From Thermococcus sp. JdF3 (GTDB lineage Archaea > Methanobacteriota_B > Thermococci > Thermococcales > Thermococcaceae): 64,000 nt of DNA. The stretch's first letter is position 1. Every line of letters starts with the position of its first letter. The notes below the pieces were generated by a model. It searched no databases. It was not told the origin of the DNA and saw nothing but the letters and a program-made list of their open reading frames with translations. Location: assembly GCF_012027495.1 (NCBI RefSeq), contig NZ_SNUK01000005.1, positions 124,001-188,000 of the forward strand, in the 5' to 3' direction. Below, piece after piece: positions 9,801-17,740 of the stretch. Both the position numbers and the translations under genes were made by a program.

Positions 9801-10342
9801 TCGAGGAGGATCACAACTACGTTGCCAATGGTATACTTGTTTCGAACTGTATGGGCACAATCCACGCCAACAGTGCCCGCGAGACAATAATACGCCTTGA
9901 GAGCCCTCCCATGTCCGTTCCGAGGATTATGATTCCGGCGCTGGATATAATCATCATGCAGGTCAGGTTCCACAGCAGAAAGAAGGGCACCATAAGGCGC
10001 ATTACTGAAATAGCGGAGATATCGGGAGTTGAGGGAGAGAGCATACAGCTCAACAAGCTCTACAAGTACGATCCTGCCAAGGACGAGCTCGTATCAACGG
10101 GTGTCCCCAGCAGAACCCTCAATCTCCTCGCCCACCACACGGGAATGAGCGTCTCCGAGCTGGAACTGGAGAAGGAGAAGAGAAAGATAATCCTTGACTG
10201 GATGATTGAAAGAGGTATCAGGAGCATCGAGAAGGTGGGCTACTATATCCGGCAGTTCTACATAGACGAGGAGTCGCTTCTGAAGAAAATCGAGGCCGAG
10301 GGCAGCACTGAGACGAGCAGACAGATAAAGACTTTGATTTGA
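6863..10342 (+). CDS. klbA: Type IV pilus/secretion ATPase (KlbA type) with in-frame intein
   Basis: The 1159-codon frame starts at TTG 6863. The mature host part (residues 1-473 joined by splicing to 996-1159, 637 residues) is a PilT/GspE/FlaI-type hexameric ATPase. It has a disordered Pro/Glu-rich head (1-125), an N-terminal domain, Walker A GGTGSGKTTT (about 377-386), the Asp box ITIEDTAEL, Walker B region RPDRIIVGEVRGPEA and the His box CMGTIHANS. The 522-residue intein interrupts the protein exactly between HNG and CMGTIHANS. The ATPase should power pilus assembly or secretion together with the two membrane proteins encoded just downstream. Its stop lies 11 bases before the next gene's preferred start. 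Confidence 0.93.
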   Translation: MAFDDEKKKKPTSWIDEILNGEDDLLENMLTSSKKTAPRDEKKEPERKKSGEKEAPEAPFPIAGSGGIDLQEILSKPTTPEEAAQSRPTGADLLGEIFSTAPPREEPRPKAKPTSPPPSTLQDILSTFPPAEETKYVGKAEVLDAYGNVRILRVKGEPVPIYEIRLPKLSREEEELLRLIKERAITELQIDPTAFPNPEERRRVFMNAIRKMLKSAAPHFSEGRIEVLADMIVQVMIGYGKLDPLVRDDNLEEVMVIGNNRPVYVWHRRFNMCKTNIVFEEEKEILNIIERIAREVGRRIDQQSPLLDARLPDGSRVNATIPPISLDGPTITIRKFKKDPLTIIDLIKYGTMNTDIAALLWIFVDGLGVKPANVLVAGGTGSGKTTTLNSLGMFIPPSERVITIEDTAELQLPVEHWVRLETRPPNVEGKGEITMDDLVKNTLRMRPDRIIVGEVRGPEARTMFTAMNTGHNGALYDFSVIQLSDGRFVLIGDLIDELFEKYSDRVETYRDLEYIVLDEKDRFEVVSVGPDLNAGKHIVSRVWRRKVRPGEKLIRVRTRTGNEVILTKTHPFFVFSDGDVVRKEAEKLKPGDRVAVMRKPPRPPQRKAIVSPEVYAGISDYYIVPGGEGLVKVPNDGIPPEMAQYLISVNSKPVRIVREVDEKLSYAVGVLLGDGYISSNGYYVSATFDDSSYMNAFTSALSEFLPESEPEIKRNEGYTVVTYGSKIFAEFLHRAFGIPKGRKENLDVPDLVLSNDELLRYFIAGLFDADGYVDENGPAVILTTKSENLARKVWYALQRLGIISTVSRVRNKGYKEGVTFRVTVRGVDDLIRFNRSVPLRHSRKKARLEELIRKYRPHRGKRTDRVPISPAMLEPIRRGLNLRVSELSKLATSHAGEKVSESLIRHVEKGRVKEIRRSALKGIALALQRVAKDLNDDEAWVQAKRLELIADGDVYWDEVVSVDEVEPAELGIEYLYDLTVEEDHNYVANGILVSNCMGTIHANSARETIIRLESPPMSVPRIMIPALDIIIMQVRFHSRKKGTIRRITEIAEISGVEGESIQLNKLYKYDPAKDELVSTGVPSRTLNLLAHHTGMSVSELELEKEKRKIILDWMIERGIRSIEKVGYYIRQFYIDEESLLKKIEAEGSTETSRQIKTLI
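8282..9847 (+). other. Intein (class 2, Ala1) with LAGLIDADG endonuclease
   Basis: The insertion is host residues 474-995. It begins with Ala (ALYDFSVIQLSDG) instead of Cys or Ser and ends HNYVANGILVSN before Cys+1. An N-terminal Ala combined with a Cys+1 is the mark of KlbA-type class 2 inteins, in which Cys+1 attacks the upstream bond directly. The homing endonuclease has both helices: GVLLGDGYIS (near intein residue 200) and AGLFDADGYVD (near 290). After the second comes a stretch (about 395-450) reading RVSELSKLATSHAGEKVSES, which looks like a helix-turn-helix DNA-binding module. All motifs are intact, so both splicing and homing look possible. Confidence 0.92.
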
Positions 10343-10353
10343 AGGTGATGTCG

Positions 10354-11418
10354 ATGGGGGTCTTCGATGCGTTTGTCAACTTCCTCGAGCGCCTCGGGGG
10401 AAAAACTATCGAGGTTGCGGAAAGGCCCGTCAGAAGGATACCGGAGGGCAGGTCAGTTCAGGAGAGACTGAAGGCCCTCAAACAGCTCCAGAAGGAGATG
10501 GAAACTGAAAAGCGGGAGGAGGAAAAGGAGAAGCAGCTTGAAGAAATTCTGGAGTGGCGGAAGCAGGAAATACAGCGCCCGTTCTCTGACAGGCTTGCGG
10601 ATGCCATGCTGCGCTACTTTAAGGGCCCCATAGAGTCCCTTACTAAATCCCTCCGGGGCCTGGATGAGGACCTTTACCGTGCCAGCATGACAACGCCCAA
10701 GGAAAAATACGTCGCCCTCATACTCCTGGTGGCTATTTTCTCCGCGGTGTTCTCTGCCCTGTTTGGATATCTGCTCTACCTGACACCCGATATAATAGTC
10801 CTGCTGGCGATCCTTGGTTTTATCGGTGGATTCATGTACATGAGGCACTACCCCCGCATGGTGTGGAAAAGACGCGTGGTGGAGGTGGAACGTGCCCTTC
10901 CCTACGCCCTCAGGCATATGGCCTCACTGCTCAGTGCCGGCGTCGGTATCGCGGAGGCCATGCTTTCGGTGTCCAGGGCTGACTATGGCCCAATCTCTGA
11001 AGAGTTCGAGTTTATACTGATGGAGATGAGGGCTGGTTCTTCCTTTGAAGACTCCCTATCCAAGTTTGAGCAGAAAATGGCGTCCGAAAGCGTTAGCAGG
11101 GTGGTTAAACAGATACTGAGGGCGGTTAAGTTTGGCGGCAACCTCTCCGAGATACTCTATAAGATGGCGGAGGATTTCTCCTTTGAGTACAGGATGAAGT
11201 TGGTTGAGTACGTCCAGAAAGTCAACGGTATATCCTTCATTTATATGTTTCTCACGATCGTCATGCCCACGATGTTCGTCGTTGGTATCCTGGCAGGTTC
11301 CGTGATGGCCCAGCACCTCGTCATGCCCCCCGAGGCGCTCGCGGTGATACTGCTCTTCGCGTTTCCGGGGGTGTCGTTCATAATCATAAACATGATCAAG
11401 AAGGGAGAACCCAGGTGA
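10354..11418 (+). CDS. TadC/FlaJ-like secretion membrane protein 1
   Basis: I prefer ATG 10354, since GGTGAT ends five bases before it; TTG 10339 would overlap the ATPase stop. The 354-residue product has a charged, Glu/Lys/Arg-rich cytoplasmic head (about 25-90, probably coiled coil) and membrane helices near 120-160. A type II secretion F domain (about 175-290) carries the usual LPYALRHMASLLSAGVGIAEAM signature, and two helices end the protein. This is the platform protein that the ATPase acts on in archaeal pili and archaella. It is followed by a shorter paralogue whose preferred start is five bases beyond the stop. Confidence 0.88.
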   Translation: MGVFDAFVNFLERLGGKTIEVAERPVRRIPEGRSVQERLKALKQLQKEMETEKREEEKEKQLEEILEWRKQEIQRPFSDRLADAMLRYFKGPIESLTKSLRGLDEDLYRASMTTPKEKYVALILLVAIFSAVFSALFGYLLYLTPDIIVLLAILGFIGGFMYMRHYPRMVWKRRVVEVERALPYALRHMASLLSAGVGIAEAMLSVSRADYGPISEEFEFILMEMRAGSSFEDSLSKFEQKMASESVSRVVKQILRAVKFGGNLSEILYKMAEDFSFEYRMKLVEYVQKVNGISFIYMFLTIVMPTMFVVGILAGSVMAQHLVMPPEALAVILLFAFPGVSFIIINMIKKGEPR

Positions 11419-11423
11419 TCCGC

Positions 11424-12338
11424 ATGCCCCGTGGAATAACGTCTCTGCTAGTCTCTGCGTTTCAACGGATCCTTCCCCAGAAGTGGGTGAAGCGTTATGA
11501 GATATTCATTTATTCGGCGGGATTGAACTTCCTTGCTGTTGAGTATCTCGTTATCTCCATCCTGTTCGGTATTATTGGTGCGCTCCTTGTGGAGATGGTG
11601 TCCACATGGCCCTACTCTGTGGCCGCGTTCATTGCCCTCTTCCTTGGTATGGCCTTTGGGTATCCCTACTGGAAAGTCATGAAGCGTGTTGAGGAGATGG
11701 AGAAGAACCTTCCCGATGCGTTTTTCTACCTTGCCAGCTCACTCCGTGCTGGAATATCCTTCTCGGAGGCGCTGGAGGAGCTTACCACGGCCAAGTTCGG
11801 GGCATTGACTGATGAGTTTAAGAAGACCGTGGCGGAGATAAAGAAGGGCCGTCCCACCGTCGATGCCCTCAGGGCCTTTGCAATTCGGAACAGAAAATCG
11901 GTGGTCCTGTACAGATCGATGATGATTATCATTGAGGCCCTAGAGCGCGGTGCCCCTATGAGCGATGTTCTGGTCTACGTCGGCAACGACGTGAGAGAGA
12001 TACTCAGAATCAGACAGGAGCGCAAGGCTTCCACTGGCATGCAGATGATGTTTTTTATAATCACCAGTGGATTCATAGGCCCCATGATACTCGCGGTCGT
12101 TTACAAGGTCATGGAGACAATGGGAACGGACATGGTGGTACTCCCGGTTGACACCATCAAACTGATACTCCTGGGCTTCGTTATCATTCAGGCCTTTATC
12201 TCCGGCCTTGGAATTGGGGTAATAAGAGAAGGAAAGTACTCCGCCGGGCTTAAGTACAGCCTCATGTTGATGCTTGTGGGTGTGGCCGTCTATCAAGGCG
12301 TCTCGTCACTCAACATCAGCGGTGGCTTCGGACTCTGA
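11424..12338 (+). CDS. TadC/FlaJ-like secretion membrane protein 2
   Basis: ATG 11424 follows GGTGAT, which itself overlaps the previous stop. The 304-residue product has the same fold as the preceding one without its long charged head: two helices (about 30-75), a type II secretion F domain (LPDAFFYLASSLRAGISFSEAL near 95-120) and three C-terminal helices. A pair of unequal TadC-like proteins (TadB/TadC style) beside one ATPase suggests a heteromeric platform. Its end overlaps the convergent FKBP gene by 33 bases. Confidence 0.88.
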   Translation: MPRGITSLLVSAFQRILPQKWVKRYEIFIYSAGLNFLAVEYLVISILFGIIGALLVEMVSTWPYSVAAFIALFLGMAFGYPYWKVMKRVEEMEKNLPDAFFYLASSLRAGISFSEALEELTTAKFGALTDEFKKTVAEIKKGRPTVDALRAFAIRNRKSVVLYRSMMIIIEALERGAPMSDVLVYVGNDVREILRIRQERKASTGMQMMFFIITSGFIGPMILAVVYKVMETMGTDMVVLPVDTIKLILLGFVIIQAFISGLGIGVIREGKYSAGLKYSLMLMLVGVAVYQGVSSLNISGGFGL

Positions 12339-12803
12339 GTCCTTTCCCTTTTCTATGTCCACTATCTCGACCTCGAACACGAGGGTCTTTCCTGCGAGCG
12401 GGTGGTTGAAGTCGAGACTGACGCTCTCTTCCCCGACTTTGGCTATCTTTGCTATCCCCGAGTCGGTCATGACGTACATGCCCTCAACCGGCTCCATCCC
12501 TATGTTGGTGAACTCGGTGAGGGGAACCTCTATGACCAGCTCCGGGTTGGGCATACCGTAGGCCTTCTCCGGCGGAATTGTGACGGTCTTCTTTTCACCG
12601 ATCTCCATCCCCAGCAGTGCCTCATCGAGGCCCGGGATGATCTCGCCGACACCGACATTGACGCCGAGCGGGCCGTACTCCCTCTCCTCGACGTATATCT
12701 CGTTTTCCCTGGCGATGTCCTCGTAACTCGTGTCAAAAACTTCACCGTTCTCAAACCTGCCTATGTAGTGGAACACCACAAAATCTCCAGCTTCAATCTT
12801 CAT
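12306..12803 (-). CDS. FKBP-type peptidyl-prolyl isomerase (SlyD-like)
   Basis: ATG 12803 has GAAGGA just upstream, and a TATA-like GTTATAAGG lies at 12849-12857; the frame is open to TTG 12830 but with no signal there. The 165-residue protein begins MKIEAGDFVVFHYIGRFENG and has the FKBP core (FDTSYED near 23-29, IIPGLDEALLGMEIGEKKTV, AYG) interrupted by an insert-in-flap region (about 85-135, typical of SlyD). The C-terminus is acidic. It should catalyse proline isomerisation and act as a cytoplasmic chaperone. No signal peptide is present. Confidence 0.93.
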   Translation of the reverse strand: MKIEAGDFVVFHYIGRFENGEVFDTSYEDIARENEIYVEEREYGPLGVNVGVGEIIPGLDEALLGMEIGEKKTVTIPPEKAYGMPNPELVIEVPLTEFTNIGMEPVEGMYVMTDSGIAKIAKVGEESVSLDFNHPLAGKTLVFEVEIVDIEKGKDSESEATADVE

Positions 12804-12887
12804 TTCCTTCAACTCCAAAACTGTCTTCAAGGGGGGTTACTCCCGCGCCTTATAACGCTTTTGGTGTCCCTTTCGGAAGGCACGACA

Positions 12888-12897
12888 GGTATATAAG
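12888..12897 (+). promoter_or_regulatory. TATA box for the 98-residue ORF
   Basis: GGTATATAAG predicts initiation near 12915-12920, downstream of the two earlier in-frame ATG codons (12902 and 12914) and just ahead of GGTGAT and ATG 12929. This decides the start of the next gene. Confidence 0.6.
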
Positions 12898-12928
12898 GAC
12901 GTTGCACTATATAATGCCGGTGATTGAC

Positions 12929-13225
12929 ATGGGATACCTTTCTGACATGCTGAGTAAGGAGTATGGAAACCTCGAAGTTAGGGAAGTCTACTCCACCAAG
13001 CTGGGGGAGACGGACGTGGAGATACTCGAGGCCTCGGTGGGGGGAGAGAAGTTCATCGCCATGTTCCAGAGCGTTCCGGTTAAGGAGAACCTCTACAAGT
13101 GGTCGATAATCATAACCAGCGCCCACAACACCCGGACACTTAAGGGGATGGACACCCTGGAGGGCATAAAGCTGGCCCTCAAGTCGAGCATAGACGCCAT
13201 GATGGCGGGGATGGGGAAGGGGTGA
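12929..13225 (+). CDS. Small conserved-looking protein, unknown function
   Basis: The product has 98 residues from ATG 12929 (GGTGAT four bases upstream). It is a soluble mixed alpha/beta protein beginning MGYLSDMLSKEYGNLEVREV and ending in a Met-rich amphipathic helix (SSIDAMMAGMGKG). There are no cysteines or known motifs. It has its own TATA box and is convergent with the DUF2118 gene, six bases from its end, so it is a single-gene unit. I do not recognise the family. Confidence 0.65.
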   Translation: MGYLSDMLSKEYGNLEVREVYSTKLGETDVEILEASVGGEKFIAMFQSVPVKENLYKWSIIITSAHNTRTLKGMDTLEGIKLALKSSIDAMMAGMGKG

Positions 13226-13231
13226 GCCCCT

Positions 13232-13726
13232 TCATTCCTCGGGCAGGATGTAGTACACGTAGTGCGGCCTGCTTGTTATCTCGTCTATGAAGACAACCGT
13301 TCCCGTCTTCGGCGGCTTGAGGTAGTGGACCTCCCCTTTCTTCGTCGTCACCGCCGCGAAGGCGTCTCCTCTCCTCACACGGTTGCCAACGTTGGCTATG
13401 ATGGTCTTTGTATAGCCCTCCACGGGGAGGATGAGCAGCTCGTCGCCCTTCTTCAGGTATATCCTGGTCCTCCCGTCGGGGAGAATTAGTACCGCGTCGG
13501 CGAGCATCCTTCCCTCCGTTCCGTCCACGTACTGGTAAAAGCGGTCGTAGATTTCCTTCGCCAGGAACTTCGCCCTCTCCGCCTCCACGAAGTCGGGAAC
13601 CTCCTCACCCTTTTCCAGCCAGACCTCAACGCTCCCCTGGATTATCACACAGTCCCTGGTGACCTTTCCGCCTTTGATGCACTCCTCCGCGGGAGCCTCC
13701 ACGTAGAGCCTCGGCATCTTCTCCAT
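13232..13726 (-). CDS. DUF2118 family protein (lipoyl-like fold)
   Basis: ATG 13726 follows GGTGGT, so the product has 164 residues (MEKMPRLYVEAPAEE). The first half is unique to the family. The second half resembles a biotinyl/lipoyl attachment beta-barrel: GYTKTIIANVGNRVRRGDAF followed by GTVVFIDEITSRPHY. There is no attachment lysine in the usual MKM context, so it is probably not lipoylated. This matches the archaeal DUF2118 family, whose function is unknown. Confidence 0.78.
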   Translation of the reverse strand: MEKMPRLYVEAPAEECIKGGKVTRDCVIIQGSVEVWLEKGEEVPDFVEAERAKFLAKEIYDRFYQYVDGTEGRMLADAVLILPDGRTRIYLKKGDELLILPVEGYTKTIIANVGNRVRRGDAFAAVTTKKGEVHYLKPPKTGTVVFIDEITSRPHYVYYILPEE

Positions 13727-13759
13727 GCTACCACCCAAGGTTTACCTCGGGGTAAAAGC

Positions 13760-13767
13760 TTTTAAAC
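13760..13767 (+). promoter_or_regulatory. TATA box of the MoxR operon
   Basis: TTTTAAAC lies 28-35 bases before ATG 13795. No ribosome binding site precedes this ATG, which suggests a leaderless transcript for the five-gene operon. Confidence 0.55.
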
Positions 13768-13794
13768 CTGCCCTTCGTACCGCTCCTGATAAAA

Positions 13795-14646
13795 ATGTCC
13801 ATCAGGGTAAAATTCGCGGCACTCTACACCCTGCTGTTTGCACTGATGACCCTCATGATGGGCTACAGTGTTAAAAACTCCGGACTTCAGCGGAGTGAGG
13901 CCCCTTCCTTCGGCGTTCTGCTGCTCGCAATCGTTGCCGTCTCCCTGCTGGTCATCTTTCTTGTGCTCCTGAGCTGGAGGGACCTCCCGCCAGGCAAGAA
14001 AAAGTATCCCGTTAACGTCAGGTCCTATCTTATGGCCTGGGCGTTCGCGATAGCCGGTGCGGCCGGGATACTCTACTACATCGGCCGCTCGAATCCCACT
14101 CCCTCCGTGAACTCCACCCTCAACTCGTCCCTTAACAGCACGACGGCCAACGGCAGCGCTATCCCGCCGGCGCCGGTTTACCACAACGACACCGTTTCAG
14201 CCGCCCCTCACTCGGGGGTTCCCTCGAGCTACGTTCTCTACGGTGCGGCGCTTCTGTTCCTCGCGGGCCTGTCCTACTTCGCCGTGATCTATTACCGCGA
14301 GGCCCTCAGGAGGAGGAAGCTCAGGGAGATGAGGCTTAAGGCGGAGCTCTTTGACAGGAAGGTGGAGGAACTCGGTCTGGAAATGTTCAGCGACCCGAGG
14401 GAGGCGGTTGTTGGGATATACAAGAACGCCGTCCTCTGGCTCGAGATACTCGGCGTTCCATACAAGGAAAGCTGGACCCACTGGGAGCACGCGGAGAGGG
14501 TTCAAATTTTCAGAGAGCCCTTCAGGGGCATAACTGAGCTCTTTGAGAAGGCAAAGTACGCCCCGGAGAAGGTTACGTGGGAGGATGCGGAGAAGGCGCT
14601 CGAGCTTTACAGGAAGATGAGGGGTGCTGTGAATGAGGTTTCATAG
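13795..14646 (+). CDS. Membrane protein with C-terminal DUF4129-like domain
   Basis: The 283-residue protein has helices at about 7-25, 40-60, 75-95 and 140-162. A Ser/Asn/Thr-rich external loop (about 100-125) lies between the last two. The cytoplasmic tail (165-283) includes AVVGIYKNAVLWLEILGVPYK, ELFEKAKYAPEKVT and a terminal helix, the pattern of DUF4129 domains that accompany transglutaminase, DUF58 and MoxR genes. It is the first gene of an operon with a small membrane protein, MoxR, DUF58 and another membrane protein. Its end overlaps the next gene by 14 bases. The operon probably builds or remodels a surface complex; that role is inferred from context. Confidence 0.75.
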   Translation: MSIRVKFAALYTLLFALMTLMMGYSVKNSGLQRSEAPSFGVLLLAIVAVSLLVIFLVLLSWRDLPPGKKKYPVNVRSYLMAWAFAIAGAAGILYYIGRSNPTPSVNSTLNSSLNSTTANGSAIPPAPVYHNDTVSAAPHSGVPSSYVLYGAALLFLAGLSYFAVIYYREALRRRKLREMRLKAELFDRKVEELGLEMFSDPREAVVGIYKNAVLWLEILGVPYKESWTHWEHAERVQIFREPFRGITELFEKAKYAPEKVTWEDAEKALELYRKMRGAVNEVS

Positions 14647-15085
14647 GGCCCTTCTTATCGTTGGCTCCGTTTTGGTGCTGGTCGCCACCCTGGCCGGTTC
14701 CTACCTGGTCAGGTGGCTGGCCGTTCTCTTCCTGGGGGCAGTGATGGCGTTCTTTCTGTTCGGTGTTGAGATGAACGTGGCGAGACGGAGGCGGGACCGC
14801 GAACAGAGGGTTGAGAGGAAGACGGACGTAGACAGAACCGTTTCCCTCCTCCGGAAGGCCAGAACCGGCAGGGTCGCCCGCTCGCTGGTGGAGGAGAAGA
14901 TAGCCGAAATCTACGCCACCCTGTCCGATGACTACAACTCCACCTATCACTCACTCCTCACGGACCCGAACGAGGCCATAAGGACCCTCCGCGCGGAGGG
15001 CGATTTCCTCGACAACCTGGAGAAGGCGCTTGACATTGTGGAGGCTGATCTGAATGAAGGTGGGAGAGATACACGAGAAGGGTAA
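14633..15085 (+). CDS. Small membrane protein of the MoxR operon
   Basis: The 150-residue product has two adjacent hydrophobic segments (about 5-22 and 25-45), a basic stretch ([13 protein letters not shown]) and a soluble helical tail (60-150). The start ATG 14633 lies inside the end of the previous gene. The end overlaps moxR by 32 bases, so translation is coupled. I do not recognise a family. Confidence 0.75.
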   Translation: MRFHRALLIVGSVLVLVATLAGSYLVRWLAVLFLGAVMAFFLFGVEMNVARRRRDREQRVERKTDVDRTVSLLRKARTGRVARSLVEEKIAEIYATLSDDYNSTYHSLLTDPNEAIRTLRAEGDFLDNLEKALDIVEADLNEGGRDTREG

Positions 15086-16007
15086 CGCCGTTCTCTCGGA
15101 GGTAAAGAAAGCGATAGTCGGGAAGGACGAGGTGCTGAGGCTTATCCTGACCACGATACTCGCCGACGGCCACGTCCTGCTGGAGGATCTGCCGGGACTG
15201 GCAAAGACCCTGATGGCCAAGAGCTTCGCCAAGGCCCTCGGCGTCCAGTTCACCCGCGTCCAGTTCACGCCGGACCTGCTCCCGAGCGACATACTTGGAG
15301 TGAGTGTCTTCAACCAGAAGACCCTCGAGTTCGAGTTCAGGAAGGGGCCGGTCTTCACCAACATACTCCTCGCGGACGAGATAAACCGCGCCCCGCCGAA
15401 GACACAGTCCGCTCTACTCGAGGCCATGCAGGAGAGGCAGGTTACCGTTGAGGGAAGCACCCACTCGCTTCCCAGGCCCTTCATCGTCATCGCGACCCAG
15501 AACCCGATAGAGCAGGAGGGAACCTACCCGCTCCCGGAGGCCCAGCTTGACAGGTTCCTCGTCCGCCTCCGCGTCGGCTACCCCTCGAAGGCGGAGGAGA
15601 TAGAGATACTCCGCAGGAGAATGGCCAGGAAGAAGGAGGAACCGGACGTCCAGACGGTTCTGAGCGCGGAGGAAGTGGTCGAGATGCAGAGGGCTGTGGA
15701 GGAGGTCTACGTCAGCGACGCCATACTGGAGTACATAACGGACATCGTGACGGCCACCAGGGAGGACAGGAGGGAGATAGAGATAGGCGCCTCTCCGAGG
15801 GGGAGCCTGGCCCTTCTTAAGCTCTCCAGGGCCTACGCCGCCCTCAACGGAAGGGACTACGTGATTCCCGACGACGTTAAAGCCGTTGCCGTTCCGGCTT
15901 TGAGCCACAGGCTTATCCTCAAGCGCGAGCTGTGGTACACCAAGGTGAGCCAGGAGAGCATAATGGAGAAGCTCCTCGAGCGCGTTCCGGTTCCTAAATT
16001 CGAGTGA
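15054..16007 (+). CDS. MoxR-type AAA+ ATPase
   Basis: The 317-residue protein has the MoxR signature: Walker [17 protein letters not shown] (about residues 39-54), Walker [21 protein letters not shown] (about 104-123), and sensor 1 [20 protein letters not shown], followed by the AAA lid domain. MoxR ATPases act as chaperones that activate or insert metals into partner complexes, and they are encoded next to DUF58 proteins, as here. The DUF58 gene starts nine bases after the stop. Confidence 0.93.
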   Translation: MKVGEIHEKGNAVLSEVKKAIVGKDEVLRLILTTILADGHVLLEDLPGLAKTLMAKSFAKALGVQFTRVQFTPDLLPSDILGVSVFNQKTLEFEFRKGPVFTNILLADEINRAPPKTQSALLEAMQERQVTVEGSTHSLPRPFIVIATQNPIEQEGTYPLPEAQLDRFLVRLRVGYPSKAEEIEILRRRMARKKEEPDVQTVLSAEEVVEMQRAVEEVYVSDAILEYITDIVTATREDRREIEIGASPRGSLALLKLSRAYAALNGRDYVIPDDVKAVAVPALSHRLILKRELWYTKVSQESIMEKLLERVPVPKFE

Positions 16008-16016
16008 GGTGGAACG

Positions 16017-17321
16017 GTGCAGCCGGTTCCAAGGACTCCAACACCCGCTGAACTTGGGAAGGGGCCCGCTGAGGACGCCGGGCCAGAGGGGAGAATGGTT
16101 CCAACGGAAAAGGCTGAAGAGCTTTTCCTGGCCCTCTGGCTTCTTGTCCTCATCGCCTTCCTCCTGCTCCGCTGGGATCTGGTTTACCTCCTCCTTCCGG
16201 CCCTTTGGCTGGTCTTCGTCGCGGTGTTCTTCTTCAAGCCCAAGATGGACGTCGAGCTGGAGAGGGTGATTCCCCACAACCGCTTCCTCGAGGGCACTGA
16301 GATTGAGATAGTGCTCAAAATAAGGGCCGGCGAGAGGATTCCAAGCCTCAAGGTGAGGGAGGACCTTCCCGAGGGGCTTGAGCTGATAGACGGGAGAACC
16401 GAGTGGGTGCTGTCCCTGAGGAAAGGCGAGCTGAGGGAGCTCCGCTACCGCGTCCGCGTTAAGCGCGGAATCCACGAGTTCAACTGGGTCGAGCTGAGCT
16501 ACCGCGATCCCTTCGGCTTCTTCCACTTCACGAAGAAGTTCGACCTCTACACCGAGCTCATAGGCGTTCCCATAATAGAGGACGTTCCAACGCCCTACTC
16601 CACGAGGGGAACCAAGATAACCGTCGGCTCCCTTCCCAGCCCGAGGGTCGGCGAGGGCGTGGAGTTCCACGCTATCCGGGAGTACCAGCCCGGCGATCCG
16701 CTGAAGATAATCAACTGGAAGGCCACCGCCAGGACCGGCAGGATAATGGCCAACGAGTACGAGAGCGAGCGCAAGGTGGACGTGATATTCATCGTCGATG
16801 CCTCCTACACCGGGGAGCTGGTCTTCGACGACCTCATTCGAGCCGCCGCCTCGCTCATGCTCAACGCCCTGAACAGCGGAACCAGCTTCGGCCTGCTCCT
16901 GGCAGAGGAGGTTCCCCTCTGGGTCCGCCCGGACTACGGCAAGAGGCACTTCTTCAAGTGCATCGACTTCCTCAGCACGGCCAGGCCCGACAGGAACAAC
17001 ATGATAGCCTACCAGGTCGAGCACCTGATACGCTCCCACTTCCCGCCGAGGGCGCAGCTGGTCTACTTCTCCCCCCTCCTCACCGAGGAGAGCAGGGAGG
17101 CGCTCAGGATAATGTCCGCCTTCGGCTACAACGTCGTCGTCATAAGCCCGGACCCCTACACCGCCGTTGAGCCAAAGAGCCGCGAGGAGGAGCTGGCCCT
17201 CAAGCTGCTCAGCCTCCATAGGAGGGCCGTGCTAAGGAAAATGGCGGGCTATGGGAGGATAATAGACTGGGACGTCAGGAAGCCGCTGAAGGCCGCGATA
17301 GCGGAGGTGATCCAGGTATGA
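16017..17321 (+). CDS. DUF58 protein with von Willebrand A-like fold
   Basis: GTG 16017 follows GAGGTGG. The 434-residue protein has two membrane helices near 37-75, a beta-rich external or linker region (80-190), then the DUF58 core. The core includes EYQPGDPLKIINWKATART at about 222-240 and VDVIFIVDASYTGELVF, a MIDAS-like DxS motif. DUF58 proteins pair with MoxR ATPases. The Asp-x-Ser motif suggests metal-dependent protein binding. The stop overlaps the next ATG (ATGA). Confidence 0.88.
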   Translation: MQPVPRTPTPAELGKGPAEDAGPEGRMVPTEKAEELFLALWLLVLIAFLLLRWDLVYLLLPALWLVFVAVFFFKPKMDVELERVIPHNRFLEGTEIEIVLKIRAGERIPSLKVREDLPEGLELIDGRTEWVLSLRKGELRELRYRVRVKRGIHEFNWVELSYRDPFGFFHFTKKFDLYTELIGVPIIEDVPTPYSTRGTKITVGSLPSPRVGEGVEFHAIREYQPGDPLKIINWKATARTGRIMANEYESERKVDVIFIVDASYTGELVFDDLIRAAASLMLNALNSGTSFGLLLAEEVPLWVRPDYGKRHFFKCIDFLSTARPDRNNMIAYQVEHLIRSHFPPRAQLVYFSPLLTEESREALRIMSAFGYNVVVISPDPYTAVEPKSREEELALKLLSLHRRAVLRKMAGYGRIIDWDVRKPLKAAIAEVIQV

Positions 17322-17740
17322 GGATAAAAAGAAGGCTCTACTCCCTTGCACCGCTGGTTCCGCTCTTCCTCCTGCTGGCCCTGATCGACCGCCGCACGCT
17401 CCTCCTTCTTCCCCTGGCCCTCATGGGCCTTCAGTGGTACTTCATCGGCTCCCTCTTTTTCATCTCCGTGGGGGCCTTCCTAATCTACACCAGGACCGGC
17501 GGTTTCTACGGCCTGGCGGTTATGGCCCTTGCCCTTCTGGTCATAGAGATGGCCCACCTCGACAGGGAGAATGCACCGCTGGAGCACTACGCCGTCCTTC
17601 TGGCGGCGGTTGGTCTGGCCTTCCCCACGTACCTGCTGATGTTTTCCCTGTCGCCCCTCCTGCCGAGGCTGGAGGTAACCGCCCTGGCCGCTTTCCTGCT
17701 GGTCGTGCTCTACGTCTTCGTCAGGCTCGCGACTGACTAG
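17318..17740 (+). CDS. Hydrophobic membrane protein closing the MoxR operon
   Basis: The 140-residue product is almost wholly hydrophobic, with about five helices (10-28, 30-45, 45-65, 70-85, 100-137). It starts in a four-base ATGA overlap with the DUF58 gene. Its TAG stop shares a CTAG palindrome with the stop of the convergent kinase gene, so the operon ends exactly here. Family not recognised. Confidence 0.72.
   Translation: MRIKRRLYSLAPLVPLFLLLALIDRRTLLLLPLALMGLQWYFIGSLFFISVGAFLIYTRTGGFYGLAVMALALLVIEMAHLDRENAPLEHYAVLLAAVGLAFPTYLLMFSLSPLLPRLEVTALAAFLLVVLYVFVRLATD

Noticed and set aside
15414-17219. A 601-codon open frame on the minus strand
   Set aside because: It lies fully antisense to moxR and the DUF58 gene, has low-complexity Gly/Val/Glu/Leu composition typical of a shadow frame in GC-rich DNA, and has no ribosome binding site or motif.
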